64,000 nt of DNA from the NCBI RefSeq assembly GCF_035046505.1, contig NC_089821.1:56328256-56392255 (forward strand). Direction: 5' to 3'. The notes below the pieces were generated by a model, which was not told the DNA's origin, did no database searches, and saw only the letters and a program-made list of their open reading frames with translations. Made by a program: the position numbers and the translations under genes. This DNA comes from Tiliqua scincoides. Its lineage: Eukaryota; Chordata; Lepidosauria; Squamata; Scincidae. Shown here one piece after another: positions 37,213 to 49,648 of this stretch. The first letter of the stretch is position 1. Each line of letters begins with the position of its first letter.

Positions 37213-39243
37213 GGTGATCATTCAAAGATGGTTGCACTTTGAGGAATAGGTTGGATATGGAAAGTCCAGCTTTAAATCTGCAGTCGCCCAAGCTGCTCCT
37301 TGGGTGATCTTGAACAAATGACTGTCTTTCACAGTCTCACCTTCCTCACTAGGAAGGTTGTGGGAGGGGGAATGCCACTTGGAGGCAGGACAGGGTATAA
37401 ATGTAACTACAACAAACTGGCACTAATGCTTGCTAATACATCATTTAGCAATGTTTTTTGCAGATTACCGCTGCAGTGGCTCTGAGCTATTCATTAGGAT
37501 ATGTCAGTTTAACTGTTAGTGGGATTGCTCCAAGGACCTAAATATATGTCAACATGCGTAGGATGCTGTGCCAACCCAGCAAAAGACTGTGAGAAAGAGC
37601 TAGAGGCAAGTGAAATCTGGGCAAATGAAACAGCATTGTCACTCAACCTTGCCTACCTCCCTGAGCTGCTGTGATGGTTAAATGGTGGGGAAAGGTATGT
37701 TACTGTAAGGTTTTTGGAGGAAGAGCAGGATGGAAATGTACTAAATAATAGTTACTTCTCTGGTGGTAATCAACACCAGCTTCACAAAATACACAGCAGC
37801 CTCTTTCAGATGAGAATATGATCTCAATGTCCTTCAGTGGAAACTGCCAGAGAGCAGGCTACATTTTTGACAAAGAGGGAGTATTTTTGTAAACGCTCTG
37901 TCTTGCAAGGAGAGCAAAGTGGAGGATTCCACATATTTAGAATGCGCGGAATGTTGCTTTATGGCCTGAAATAAGCTCTTGGCTTTGGAAATTGGCAAGC
38001 TGAAATCGCAGACCTAATCTTTAGACCTGTGGCATTAGTTATTACTCTAACGTTCCTTGGGAAGTGTCAGGCTCACAAGATAGTAAATGCTTATGGGAGA
38101 TAAAAATCACTAAAAAGTAACTTGCATGAATCATGGAATATTTCTAGAGACGCTTGGTCAATAGAAGCATTTAGCTCTTTCTAGGCAGAGCTGCACAATA
38201 GGCTAGCTAGTGAGTTTTCTATACGTGGCCCACCACTGGCATCTGGTGCTCATTTGTGTGTATTGCAGGTAGGCAACAATTTCTTAACCATTTTATGTTC
38301 ATATGGAAGGCCCTTTGACCAGCAATAATAGCCCATTGTCTCCAGGACAAAAATAGCTTCAAGTATAAAGTTGCAGCTGCTGTTCAATCTTTTCAATATA
38401 TTTTTCCTTGTTTTGAAGAATCCTCATCTGAGAGTGATGAATTCCAGAGTTCCTCTAAGTCCTCAGCAGCAGATAATGCTGAGAAAGGCAATAAAAGAGG
38501 GTGGTCTCACCACCAGGTGAGATCGAGTAGAGCCCTCTGCAGTGCATGTGGTGACTTGTCTTGAATGGCAACTTTTAGTCATGGTGTTAGCAGCTGCATC
38601 CTGAGTTCTATGAAAGAAAATAAGACTCAGATGTAGGGTAGGCCTTCAAGCTTGAACTGAGCAGGCTGCAACGTGTGATAGGCTCAGCCCTTATAGTGGG
38701 CGTGCACAGCTTACAATCCATCGAGCCAAGGATGGTGGGTTACTAGGAGCTGAATAATGCTCCCTGTCTGCAAAAATTGGGGGGGGGGATTGCCAACCAC
38801 AATATACAACTCTAAACTGTGTCCAGTTTTAAAAGTCACAAGCTTGGCAGGGATTGCACTTATTCCTCCCCCCAATAAGTATTAAAGTATTGTGATCAAT
38901 GCTTTGACTCATTGTTATGCATGCATCAGTTACACAATTTGCAGGTTCTGAACAGGTGCCTTTTCTTTTGCAGACTGGTAATGGAACACTACAGAATTTC
39001 ATTTCCCAAATGAAGTCATAGCTTTAATAGGAAGCTCTCATTGGAATTCTCCCCATAGCAATCCTGACATCAACAAGTCTGTATATTATACTATCTTGTC
39101 AGCATCTTAAGGCTAATCATAGAATCACATTGGCACATAGTATCATCAAACATGGCTGCAGTCATGTCAAGCTAGATTCATATACTTGCAACCTGTGCAC
39201 ACCTAAAGCAATTGCGTGATTGGTGATACAGCTTTGGCCAGTC
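37213..39243 (+). other. Repeat-poor intronic stretch
   Basis: About 2 kb without recognised transposable elements, longer than most such gaps in this intron. The part at 37770-38250 has no low-complexity sequence and contains scattered motif-like strings (tgtaaac, agataa). No exon with matching splice sites and family resemblance was found. Confidence 0.4.
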
Positions 39244-39251
39244 TCTGGAAG

Positions 39252-39415
39252 CAGAGTGACCAGATACAGTGGAGGACAGAGTGCCTATACCTTTAAACAT
39301 TGCATAGAAGGGTAATTTTGGAACGGCTGAAAAAGCTGCACCTGCCAAAATTCCCTTTTCTGTACAATGGTTAAAGGTATAGGCACTGTATCCTCAACTG
39401 CATTTTGTTACCCTT
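39252..39415. mobile_element. Palindromic hAT-like MITE with perfect 8-bp duplication
   Basis: Nearly the whole element is an inverted repeat: gtgcctatacctttaaac on the left and ggttaaaggtataggcac on the right, with outer ends cagagtgacc and ggttaccctt-like sequence. Octamer tctggaag lies exactly on both sides (39244-39251 and 39416-39423). Confidence 0.9.
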
Positions 39416-39497
39416 TCTGGAAGACACGGTGTCATTAGGGTTGCCCCAGCCCCCAAAGTATGCTGTTGGACTATTCCAGCCTTAACGGCACTAATGA

Positions 39498-39758
39498 CTG
39501 TGGCGGACCTGCCATTCAGTGAAAGGGGCAAGTGCCCAGGGTGCAGAACCTTGTGCACCTCTAGGACTGTGTAGAAGCATCTCTGAGGCTCCCTGTGCAG
39601 TCAGAAACTGTTTATCGGAAGCACAGTTTAAGAGCCCGGGCAAGCTTCAGTAGGCTCCTTGCACTCCAGGTAATTGGGTGGTGGGGGTTGGATTTGCACA
39701 TGGGGGGGCCATTGTGGACCTTTGCCCTGGGATACAGGGCTGGGGAGGTCCACCACTG
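39498..39758. mobile_element. hAT-like MITE with perfect 8-bp duplication
   Basis: Ends ctgtggcggacctgcc and gggaggtccaccactg are inverted repeats. Octamer actaatga flanks both sides exactly (39490-39497 and 39759-39766). The inside pair aagtgcccagggtgc and tttgccctggga is also inverted. It lies only 82 bases from a different hAT-like element. Confidence 0.9.
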
Positions 39759-40836
39759 ACTAATGATGTGCTAGTTTCTGTATCTGCCCACCCTGCTGGA
39801 GATGAAAAATGCATTTTAGCTGCAGTGCTGGTAGGATAAATTACATAGCAGCTGCAGACGGCCTCTATTAGTCTAACTCCGTTAATATTAATGTACAGTA
39901 AGCTTTGTAAGTGGCCTCATACAGCAGTGGAATCTGGTGCCAGATTTCATGCCCCCAGGCTTTGAAATAGGCTGCTACTGTCTCACTAGCAGAGGTAGAA
40001 CACACACAGACAGAGCTGGGCTAGTGACAGCTTTCACAATCCCACTGCCAATGCCCATGACCCAGATCCAAGAGGCTAGGTGCCTGAAGTCATATGACAG
40101 GGCCAGCATTCGCATTCTGGGCTTTATGCTGCTTTGCCCTAATGTGTTTTACTGAAAAGGAACTTGAGAAATGAACCTGGCTGCACTTGTGTGGCAAATA
40201 ACGAAAGTGCTGAGCCTGGTGACTTACTCAAAGTGCTGAAAATCTCAGCTTTTAGTTTGAGGGAGAACTACAGATTTCTGGTTTTCAGGATCATGCAGTT
40301 TTGCAAACAGGTCTGGATCTGGTAGTATGTTTGCAGACATCAAGGAGGTGGAAGCTCTTTACCATATACAGATTATTTTCTCCTCCACTTGCTTCTCAGT
40401 CCACCTCAGTGACTCAACGCCCCAATTGTCTGCATCACACCTTTGTTTTCATTCTTTGCATCTTGTGTAAACAGATGTTGCAACCTAAAGGTAAGGCAGG
40501 GATGCCATTTCTAGGGGGAGCAGTTGTAGTCCTAGGGCAAGTACCTAGTGGTGAATTGCACTTCTCTCAACTTTCCCCAGCTACTCAGTTGCCTGTTGCT
40601 ATCACCACCAACAGTGCAAAAGATGCAGTAGTTTCCCAACTGGAGCAACTTCCCTGAAATTTTAAAGCTGAAAGAAACAACCACAATTTCCCTGTGATCC
40701 TTTTTCCAGCCAGAGAAAGTAGCGCTGCAATGCCATACATGTTGTGTTTGACAAGCTTCAAAGTACCTGAGTCCCAGGAAAGATGCTGGAGAAGGCACTG
40801 CTCTTGTTGTGGGGGCATTAACACTGTCCCCGTTAG

Positions 40837-41031
<195 letters not shown>

Positions 41032-41925
41032 AACATGTCCAGCTGTTGCTGCCCAGACTTCTACTCCATGCCAGAAGCTGCCATTGAGATTCTTACAGAA
41101 GGGACACAAAGAAATAGATACCCCACACAACTCCTTTCTAAAGGCAAAAGCTGTCCCAAACAATTCAGAGAAACAATCAGAACTGCCCACACACTCCCCC
41201 ATGGCCTGACTGGTATGCGAACTTCTGTAGCAGAGAGTTTTACTTTTACATTTTGTATACAAAATATTTATTTTCATGATAAAAAGAAATAGAGTTTGAT
41301 GGTGAGATGGAAAGCCAGCACAGCTTAACCAAAGGGGATGGAGAATAGCAGTGGTGGAATGGAGGTAAGACGAAGTCATCGATGATTCTGCAGTGAAGAT
41401 TATACAACCAGCCTGAGTGCTGAGCTGAGGAATGCAACAGATGGCCCTCTTGGGCCAGTTGAACTGCAGGCTTCTTTTGGATCTACCAGGAAGCACAGAC
41501 ACCGTTTCAGAGCTCAAGAGAGGGAAGGGAAAAGTATTGCTTGCTGCTAAGAGATAGGCATGGCCTTTGCAGAACATATCAGTTGCATTCAGACTGCTTC
41601 CAAGTTCCCTCCCTCACCCCTCCCCACTCTGCTCCTCACACACACCTTTGCCGTATACATTTTACCTGTTTTCATATTTATTTGATCGAAGCCCGTAACA
41701 GCTTGGAAAAAAAAATAATTCAAAAACCAGGAAAATTTGGATTCTAGACAATTTACTCTAGCCTTGTCTACTGCACACTGGAACCTTTCAGGATGAATCC
41801 CAGAAAAGTTTTAATGGTCTTCTTTGAAACCTCATGGAAACACTGAGAATGTAGACAACATATGGAAAATTTGCATAGATCTTGTATCTCTATCAACTTT
41901 CAATAAAAATACCTCTAACCATCAG
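41032..41925 (+). other. 3' UTR of the IFITM10-like gene with poly(A) signal
   Basis: After the stop codon at 41029-41031 there is about 890 bases of repeat-free sequence to a canonical AATAAA at 41902-41907 (caataaaaat). Cleavage would be expected about 15-30 bases further on. No other AATAAA of comparable position was seen between stop and signal. The exact cleavage site is inferred. Confidence 0.7.
41902..41907 (+). terminator. Poly(A) signal AATAAA
   Basis: Canonical hexamer about 870 bases after the stop codon, in the sense orientation of the IFITM10-like gene and at the end of a repeat-free 3' UTR. Confidence 0.7.
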
Positions 41926-42186
41926 ACTCTGTATTACTGAATATCATATGCTTCTATTTTATAATTCAAACAGCATCAGGGAAAATCAGGCTTTGTAAAC
42001 CAATTTAACGTTGTGTGATTTTATTTAGTAAAAAGGCTCTTTTAAAACAACAAAGTTATTCTATTCGAATAGCACTGTGTAGAGTTCACACTGTAAAGAT
42101 AAATGTTTCTTTCAGCTTGGCTAACATCACTACTGATCATCAGTGAGTTTGGTCATAGATCATTTTATATTGTTCATTTGATTAAC

Positions 42187-42690
42187 AGCCAAATCCTAAG
42201 CCAGCTGGCACTGGTGGGATGGGCATGTGTGCTGTTGCAAATGTGCCGCGAGGCCATTGCCTTATGAGGGCCGCCTTAATGTGCCATACGACCACCTTAT
42301 AAGTGGCACCTACCAATCAGTGTAAATCCTACACTAGCTGATGGGGAGGCAGAAGGAGAGTGGAGCGGGGGTGAGGAGGGAGGGGTTGGAGGGCAGGGAG
42401 AAGAGTGGTTCAGGCCCAGGTGTGGAGCAGGGATGATGGAGGAGGCCTCTGTTGCATCCTAACCCCCATCCTAGGCCTGAAAGCAGACTACTCAATTCTG
42501 TACCAGTGATTTAGCTGGTGCAGATCCAAGTAAGCCCATGGAAGCTGCTAAGGCTCAACATGAGGTAAGGGAACAAAGGTTACCTTACCTCGAGGAGATC
42601 TCCTATTGCCTCTTTGCCCGCACAGGATACAGCTGCAGCCATTTGGGCACCACTGTATTGGGACGCAGGCAGCCAGGTTAGGACTGGGTT
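42187..42690. mobile_element. Long MITE of the CAATCCTAAC family (tentative)
   Basis: Left end gccaaatcctaagccagc and right end ccaggttaggactggg resemble family termini. The interior is about 500 bases, GC-rich, with aggtaagggaacaaagg in common with short members. Confidence 0.5.
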
Positions 42691-42700
42691 GTAATACTTA

Positions 42701-42790
42701 GGCTGAAATTCTACCCATACTTACCGGGGAGTAAGCACCATTGACTATAATGTGACTTGCTTTGGAGTAGACATGCATAGGATTGGGCTC
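42701..42790. mobile_element. 90-bp palindromic MITE (gtaagyccca family)
   Basis: agtaagcaccattgactata and ggagtagacatgcatagga, with ends ggctgaaattc and ggattgggctc. TTA on both sides (42698-42700 and 42791-42793) again fits a 3-bp duplication. Confidence 0.8.
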
Positions 42791-42793
42791 TTA

Positions 42794-43091
42794 GGACCCA
42801 ATCCTATCCAATTTTCTAGTGCCAGTGCAGCTGTGCCAATGGGGCATGCGCTGCATCCTTTCATGGGGAGGCAATCACAGAAGCCTCCTCAAGGTATGGG
42901 AACAGTTGTTCCCTTATTTGGGGGCTGCATTGTAGCTACTAGGGCAACCACAACGCAGCCTCGAGGTAAGGAAACAAATGTTCCCATACTTTGAGGAGGC
43001 CTCCAAGACTGCTTCCCCAACACAGGAAGGAGTGCATCCCCCATAGGTACACCAGCACTGGCACTGGAAAATTGGATAGGATTGCGCCCTT
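42794..43091. mobile_element. Foldback made of two MITE halves
   Basis: Two copies of the CAATCCTA family half-element in opposite orientation give a palindrome of about 145-bp arms. aaggtatgggaacagttgtt on the left is mirrored by acaaatgttcccatactttg on the right, and cctatccaattttc by gaaaattggatagg. It starts within a few bases of the preceding MITE. Confidence 0.75.
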
Positions 43092-43317
43092 AGATTTTTG
43101 AACAACAGAGCTCATCTCTTGACCCATAATGCAATGGAAACCTCCCACCAAACTAGCACTTTTGGCAAATGTCTCCTCTGTCCAATACTGCCATCTGTGT
43201 AGCATCAGTGTTCTCCCAGTTTTGAATGCTGAGGCCTCCCTTCTTGAGTTCCATGCCTACTTTTTAAAGAAGACACTTTATTATAATTCCCAGTGACCCA
43301 TCTTACTTAGAGGCCTA

Positions 43318-43497
43318 GGCCCAAATCCTAACCAACTTTCCAGCACTGGCATAGTGGTGCCAGTGGGAGGTGTGCTGCATCCTGCAGTTGGGTGGCACTC
43401 ACAGATGTCTCCTCAAAAGAAGGGAACATTTGTTCCCTTACCTTGGAGCTGCATTGCCCTTATGTTGGTGCTGGAAAGTGGATTAGGATTGTGCCCC
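43318..43497. mobile_element. MITE of the CAATCCTAAC family
   Basis: Termini ggcccaaatcctaacc and gattaggattgtgccc, with the inversion continuing through ctttccagcactggcata and tatgttggtgctggaaag. Confidence 0.82.
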
Positions 43498-44097
43498 TAG
43501 TCTCAGAGGAGAATTGAAGATTTGTGGGGAAAACATTGCAATTTGTTAAATTTTTCTTACAAGCTTTTGCACCCAATATAGTTACTTCTTCAGTGTACAT
43601 GGGGGATCAGACAAAGAGTGAAAAACCATCACAGCAGGATGTAGTCAAGTTGCTAAATCACCTGCTTGCTGTGTGATGAAGGGGCATTTCTGAACAGATT
43701 GTGTGGAATGGGTTCCTGTGTGAACTGGCCATTAGTTTCAGAAGTCACTTCCTATTTCCAAACCTTGTGGATGAGAAGCATTTTACAAAAGGTATTATTA
43801 ACGTCTTATCCCTTTCTATATACAAACCCATGTCCCCTTTGCTTTGTACATGGCCCCAAAGTAACAGGCAGCCAAGCTTGAACAAACTGAAAGAAATAAA
43901 ATACATAACAGACAGGCATAAGTGCCACAAGCATTGACAAGTCAGCAAAATGGAGGAACTGATACACAACTAGCTCTCAGAGGCAGAGGGCAGATTAGGT
44001 TATAGTTAATAACAGCTCTACACTGACAAGGCTTTTCAAATTCTGTGTGAACAAGATGCAAGGATGAGCTTAGAAAAACAAAACATATATGAGATGC

Positions 44098-44187
44098 GGC
44101 TGCAATCCTATCCTCACTTACCTGGAAGTAAACCCCATTGAGTATAATGGGGCTTATATCTGAGTAGATACTCAAAGGATTGGGGTC
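44098..44187. mobile_element. 90-bp palindromic MITE (gtaagyccca family)
   Basis: ggctgcaatcctatcctcac, aaaccccattgagtataatg and gatactcaaaggattgggg. Confidence 0.78.
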
Positions 44188-44189
44188 TG

Positions 44190-45423
44190 TGTGTGCTAGA
44201 TAATTGTACTGCAGGCACATGTGCTTATTGGGTGATGCATATCTAGAAATACATGTATTGAGGGACAGACAGCAGAGCAATTAAGCATGCAGTGAAGAGC
44301 AATTAAGCAGTAACGAGCAAGTCCTCTCAACAGAGCCTCCCAGCACCAATGACGGGATGAAAACTGGGGTACACATTTTTTTGAAAATCAGTAAATGTCA
44401 TCTGATACCAAAATATGCATAGCTGAAATAGAATACAGATTGGCTTGCACCAAAATAGTCCCTATGGGGCAGCTCCCTTTTGCTTTCCGGCATTGTCAAT
44501 TGCAGTTTTATTTCAATAACCCATAGGGGTATTATGACTGCTTTCCCATTCACTTAAATGGAAGAATCCCATCTACTTGTATCTGGGATACACATGGCTC
44601 TGTTTTCCCAGATGGAAGGAATGGAGCACAGAGACTCCATGTACATCTCAGGGCACACCAATTTTTGAACTAGTGTATAAAATGCAAAGTGCTGGGAATC
44701 TAGCAAGATAAACAGGATCTGTTTTTGGCAGTAAGTCTCCCTCTGGTTGCTTGCAGACTTTTCACCAGGGAGGCATATTCTAGCCGTATAAGATACGTGA
44801 AAAGATCTATTGCAATGTAGCTTTTGCTGTTGCTATCAGATTTGCTCTTCCCACAGACTCGCATAGTTCTGTTGCCCTGCTCCAGTGATCTGAGAACCCT
44901 TCTTGTCTGATTGCTTGCTCCATTTATCAGCAGGGCTGGCATTTTTGAACCTGAAGAGCAACAAGATGCAGGCTTTGATTTGTGATTTCATTTGGATATA
45001 ATTTTTTCCCGATACTTGCCTGCTGCTCTGCAGTCAAGGGTGTGTTTGCAGCAGAGACTGACTGTTGTTTTCAGCACATTATATTGATTTGCAGAGGAAA
45101 TTGGCTCTGCTCTCCTCTGTCACTGTGGCTGCCCCTCACACTCCTGTGTGCATAGAAGAGGAACGCGCTGCTTTCTCATCACTGGAAATATACCCCACAG
45201 AGGGCTGCAACCCAACTGCATTTGTATACAATATACCTTTATATGTATAACTATGGCAAATTCTAGTCCAAAGCCAACAGTCACATACTGCTTAGCCTTA
45301 CACAGTCTGTATGATTGCTCACAGGGATTCAAACTGGCAGTTCAACAATCTTAGGCAGAAGGAATTCGGCAGCAGATTTGTGTCCCTCCTCCTGAAAAGG
45401 CCTTAACAAGAAGTTATTCCAGG
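44190..45423. other. Intergenic sequence without recognised features
   Basis: No element or exon could be supported. Confidence 0.4.
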
Positions 45424-45710
45424 CAGAGGCATAACTAGGGCAGAGCCTGAGGGGCACCTGTGTTATGTCAAGGGGTGTGCAATAACTTCTGTACATCCTC
45501 CTCCTTCCTAAACCACTCTGGATTCACTTGCAGGCACGTACCAGGCAGCTCCTGCCCATTCACCCATCTGACAGGATCCACCTCCTTTTCTCAGCACAGC
45601 CCCAGCAACAATCAGTTCTGCCCACTCTTGTATTCCACCTCTGAGGTCTTATAGAAACACTGCTGCTCCCTCCTCTTTGGCTGCAAATGGTTCTTTCCCT
45701 CCACGACAAA

Positions 45711-45750
<40 letters not shown>

Positions 45751-46020
45751 AGTCTGCAGGTGAGGGCGGCAGAAAAGAATGGAAGAAGTATTACTATTTT
45801 ACTTTAGGAAAAGTAACTATGAAGGAAAGTAGAGTCTTGTAGCACTGCCCCTTCAAGGGGGAGCCCCCACAGAAGATGAAACAAGTGTGGTAGCCAGATC
45901 ACAAAGTGGCGGCAGCCACCACCTCCTCCTTCTCTGGGTGAACCTGGAAGTGATGTCATGACGTCACATGATGTCAAGACATCACTAGTCCGGGCGCCGG
46001 GGCTGTGAGTTACACTTCTG
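45424..46020. mobile_element. hAT-like non-autonomous transposon (cagaggcat family), copy 1
   Basis: Ends cagaggcataactaggg and gtgagttacacttctg are inverted repeats. Octamers attccagg and ctcccagg agree at 6 of 8 positions. Contains a (GA)n run and the phrase gaagtgatgtcatgacgtca near the right end, shared with the copy at 48384-48942. Confidence 0.72.
45715..45748. repeat. (GA)n microsatellite
   Basis: About 17 GA units inside the hAT-like element. Confidence 0.95.
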
Positions 46021-46537
46021 CTCCCAGGACTTAATTTTGTGCCAAAGTACAGAACCAGTTGCTCATAATCTAGGAATGTGTGAACTCATCATGAGGAAAA
46101 GAGATCCTGAGCATGTGCAAAGTGCTTTCATCATTCAGTAGCTGCAACTATCCCCACACACTTAGGATTATGAGGTGTTGGGTTTTCAGGGTGGTGTTAG
46201 CTCCAGCATCTCTCCAGGGAAACACTTTCAGTGCAGAACAAAATTCTGCTATTTCAGTAGCAGAACAAAATTCATGGCAAGCTTCAAAAACTCACCCTTG
46301 TATATTCAAGATTAAGCTTCGGGGGGAAAAAACTAAGAGTATTTGCTGTAAGCATTTTTGTACTTCATAAAAACCATAGCAATGTTAGGAAAGCTAGCGG
46401 CACAGATTGAACACTCATCTTTCTTTAAATAAAGGGAGTTTTGTTAGCTTACTATATAGGCACATTTTGTTTCCTATGTAGGCACATTTCATTGTTTATA
46501 AAAATAGCCATTCACTGGTCACAATCCAGATGTTAAA

Positions 46538-46616
46538 TTGCAATCCTATACCTGTTAGTAAGCCCCATGGAATTCACTGGTATTTGATTCTGAGTAGGTG
46601 TGCATAGAATTGCACT
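46538..46616. mobile_element. 90-bp palindromic MITE, shortened copy
   Basis: gcaatcctatacctgttagt, then gattctgagtaggtgtgcat and agaattgcac. TAA precedes the left end and follows the right end, if the end is placed at attgcaatcc. Confidence 0.65.
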
Positions 46617-48383
46617 AATGAGCAATTGAGTCCAGTTTTCAGTGAATTTATGTGTGCTCTAACTTTCTGTGGGATTGCAGCCAGCGTGAAGAATCAGAGA
46701 GTAGCCCAAGATATGAGTACTGCTGTGGATTCCATGAGGGTGGAATGAGGGCAACCACCCCTCCCCTCACTGCCCAAATGGTACCCCATTCCTTGTGGCA
46801 CCCAGGAGAGACTGGAGACAGAACACAGCATGAGAGAAGAGAAGTTGGAGGAGACAAGTAACAGCAGAAAAGGGGGGCGGGTACATGGAGAGAGGCAGAG
46901 GTGTGCAATGGGAGCAAGGGAGAACGTATCTGTGGGTATATATTTGGCAGAGATGTTTTACCTTTATGAGATGGGGGGGCACGTCAGGCTTAATCGCTAT
47001 CTCAACACATGGGGGAAAACTACCTTGAAGGGTCTTAAGGGCAGAACTAGATGTCACATGGGAACTATGCAGGTCCCAACCACCAGTTCTCCCCTGCAAG
47101 TGCTCCCTGGGATATTTTGGAAATCCAGACTCAAAATTGGAAGGAAGCCTGCCTGGAGAGGGGGAAAACAGTCTGGAGGGGGAGAGCATTAGTATAGGAA
47201 AGGGAGGAATGGGGGAGGAGGCTTTCTCTTGCCTGCTGTTCCTGCCCTGCAGGTGCCCCCCTCAGACAGGAAAATGTAAGATCCCAGGAAATTTCTGGAG
47301 CCCCTCCTTTGACTTCTGGCCCCCCTTTTTGACCTGGTCAAGGGTACAATTTACCCCCTGCACCTGCCTCTTAAGGGCACTGTCCTTAGCCCCTGCATTT
47401 GCTTTACCTCGAGCCTTGCCAAGCCCAGGAAATCCAGGCACAACAAAAATTCATGCGCACACAGCAGGTTTGAGAGCTGCTAATGGGATGATCTTTTCAC
47501 TGCTAATTGTTTGGTTCTGTCAGCCACAAAGCCTCCACAGTGCCAGCCAGATCGAAACAGCCAAGTACAATGAGTCGGGGAAAGCATGTTCCTGAAAACT
47601 TAATTCAGTGTCACCTTGTTCACCCTCCGTCAGCACGAGTGTGCTCTGATTGCTTCTAGCCACAATGCCACCAGAACTTCCCGTGCAGTCAAACTGAGAA
47701 GACACAAAGACAGCCTCTAGATGGAAAATAGTGTATCAGGTACTTCTTCTTGTCCCCATCTTATCTTCAAAGGTCTGCCACTTAAGCAAACTGCTAGCAG
47801 ATCTTCTTCAATAATATTCAAGAATCTATTCTCCATTTCTACCCCTCTGGCATTTTCTCCGTAATACCTCTATTACATTTCTCAGTTGCAAATGAAGCTA
47901 GAATTTGAAGTCTCCACAGCCTTTCAGAATCCTAGGCATTAAATACAGTATATATACATATTTAGAAACAGCGTCATGGAGGTGGATTCCCCCTCCCCCA
48001 CTAAATTGTCTCATGGAAGTGAATGGGGAAGGTGGGAAGAAGGATGCTCGTCTTTGAAGTGGGATGCCATTTCTGTAAGATCTGGGGTGCTTTGAAATGG
48101 AAAGTCCTCCTTGAAGTCTTTCCTGTAAGAATCTTCTTGTAAGAGAAGTCAAGTGTGAAATCATGTGAAGAAGGGGGAGAAGTCTGAGAACTGCCCAGTA
48201 AGAGGAATAAAGCTGCCACTTTGAGACACCAGGGTGTAGAGGTACTGCTGGGAACAAAAAGGGAGTAACTTCAGATGGCCATCATCTGATGAGCAATGGG
48301 AGCTGCAAGGACATAGACCAGGTGCTGTCAATTTGGAAATATGCCAGACACCTGTGGCTATGTAGGGAGACACAGATCATAAC
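46617..48383. other. Intergenic sequence, partly repeat-poor
   Basis: The segment 47465-47705 has balanced composition, no recognised repeat and homeobox-like strings (gctaattg, ctaatggg). No exon was identified. Confidence 0.4.
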
Positions 48384-48942
48384 CAGAGGCATATCTAAGG
48401 CATGGCCATTATCAACATCTGCCCTGGACGCAAGAGGCAGTATACCACTGAGCAGAAGCAATGGCTGGTGGGGGCAGCCAGATCACAAAACCGCCACCTC
48501 GTGCTTTTGCAACTTCACAATCTGGTGACCTCTTGTTCCTTCTGCTCAGTGGCACCCCTTCAAAAGGCACCCCCTTCAAGTTGGAGTCTGCACAGGAGAA
48601 GGAATAGAGGGCAGCTGTCAGACCACAAAGCCAGAGCCCTCTTCTCTGGGAGAACCTGAAAGTGATGTGGTGACATCACTTCCAGATTCTCCCAGAAGAG
48701 GTGTTGGCAGCAGAAGCAGCAGCTTTGTAGTCTGGCTGCCTCAACCCATTCCTTCTCCTGTAGAGGCTCCCACTTGAAGTGGGTGTCTCTTCTAGTGACA
48801 GAATGGGGGCGGCAGCAAGATCATGAAGCCACTGCTGCCAGCACCTCTGAAAAAACCTCGGAAGTGATGTCATGACATAATGTGACTTTGTGATGTCATG
48901 ACATCACTGCCCCAGGTGCCAGGGCCTTTAGGTATACCACTG
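48384..48942. mobile_element. hAT-like non-autonomous transposon (cagaggcat family), copy 2
   Basis: Ends cagaggcatatctaagg and cctttaggtataccactg are inverted repeats. Octamers atcataac (48376-48383) and atcatgac (48943-48950) agree at 7 of 8 positions. Several internal repeats of a ctcccagaagag-like phrase and tgatgtcatgacat occur. Confidence 0.85.
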
Positions 48943-49648
48943 ATCATGACTCAGCAGAATTAAGGTTATTTGGCTGGACTGGACCCATGAGGATTTGCCT
49001 ACATAAGTGGGAAAGGTGAGCCTAAAGAGGTATGCTTCATAAAAGCAGTAAGCTATGCCCAACCATGCACAGCAGGTGGCAGCTGGATTGAGAGTGGATT
49101 GGGGTGGGGACTGGGTCAGTCCTTGAGTGGCTCAGGGATGGAATGGGTAGATCTCAGTAGCAGCCAGGGCAGCCATTGGATCTTATCCCCTCTTCCTGGC
49201 TGGGACCTACCCCCAGAAGACTCTTCAGATTTATGCTAACTGAAGACCGCGGCACCTCCATTGGGGACCAGGCAGCCTATAGAAAGGTAAGTAAAAATGT
49301 TCTTTACTCGCCTTTTCCAGGCTGCCTGGTCCACAGCTGGCTGACAGCATTCACTACATGCATCACTGGTATTGTTTTCTTTTATTTCAGTCCCTCCTGC
49401 ACAGTGGTGCTGTGACTGCAAGGTTAAAGACCCTGGCACAATTTTGTTCCCTCTTTCATAGTTAGTTCCCCAACAGTGTCTTTTTTAATTCTCACACCTT
49501 TGGAGTTTTTCTTACATGACCATTTTGAAGTTTGATTGTTTTGCAAATAAAAAGTGCATTTAATCATAGAGCTTGTAGCACACAGGCTTCAAGGGGGCTC
49601 TACTATTGTTCAGGCAATTACATTTTCTGAGAAGTCAAACTTCTAAAT

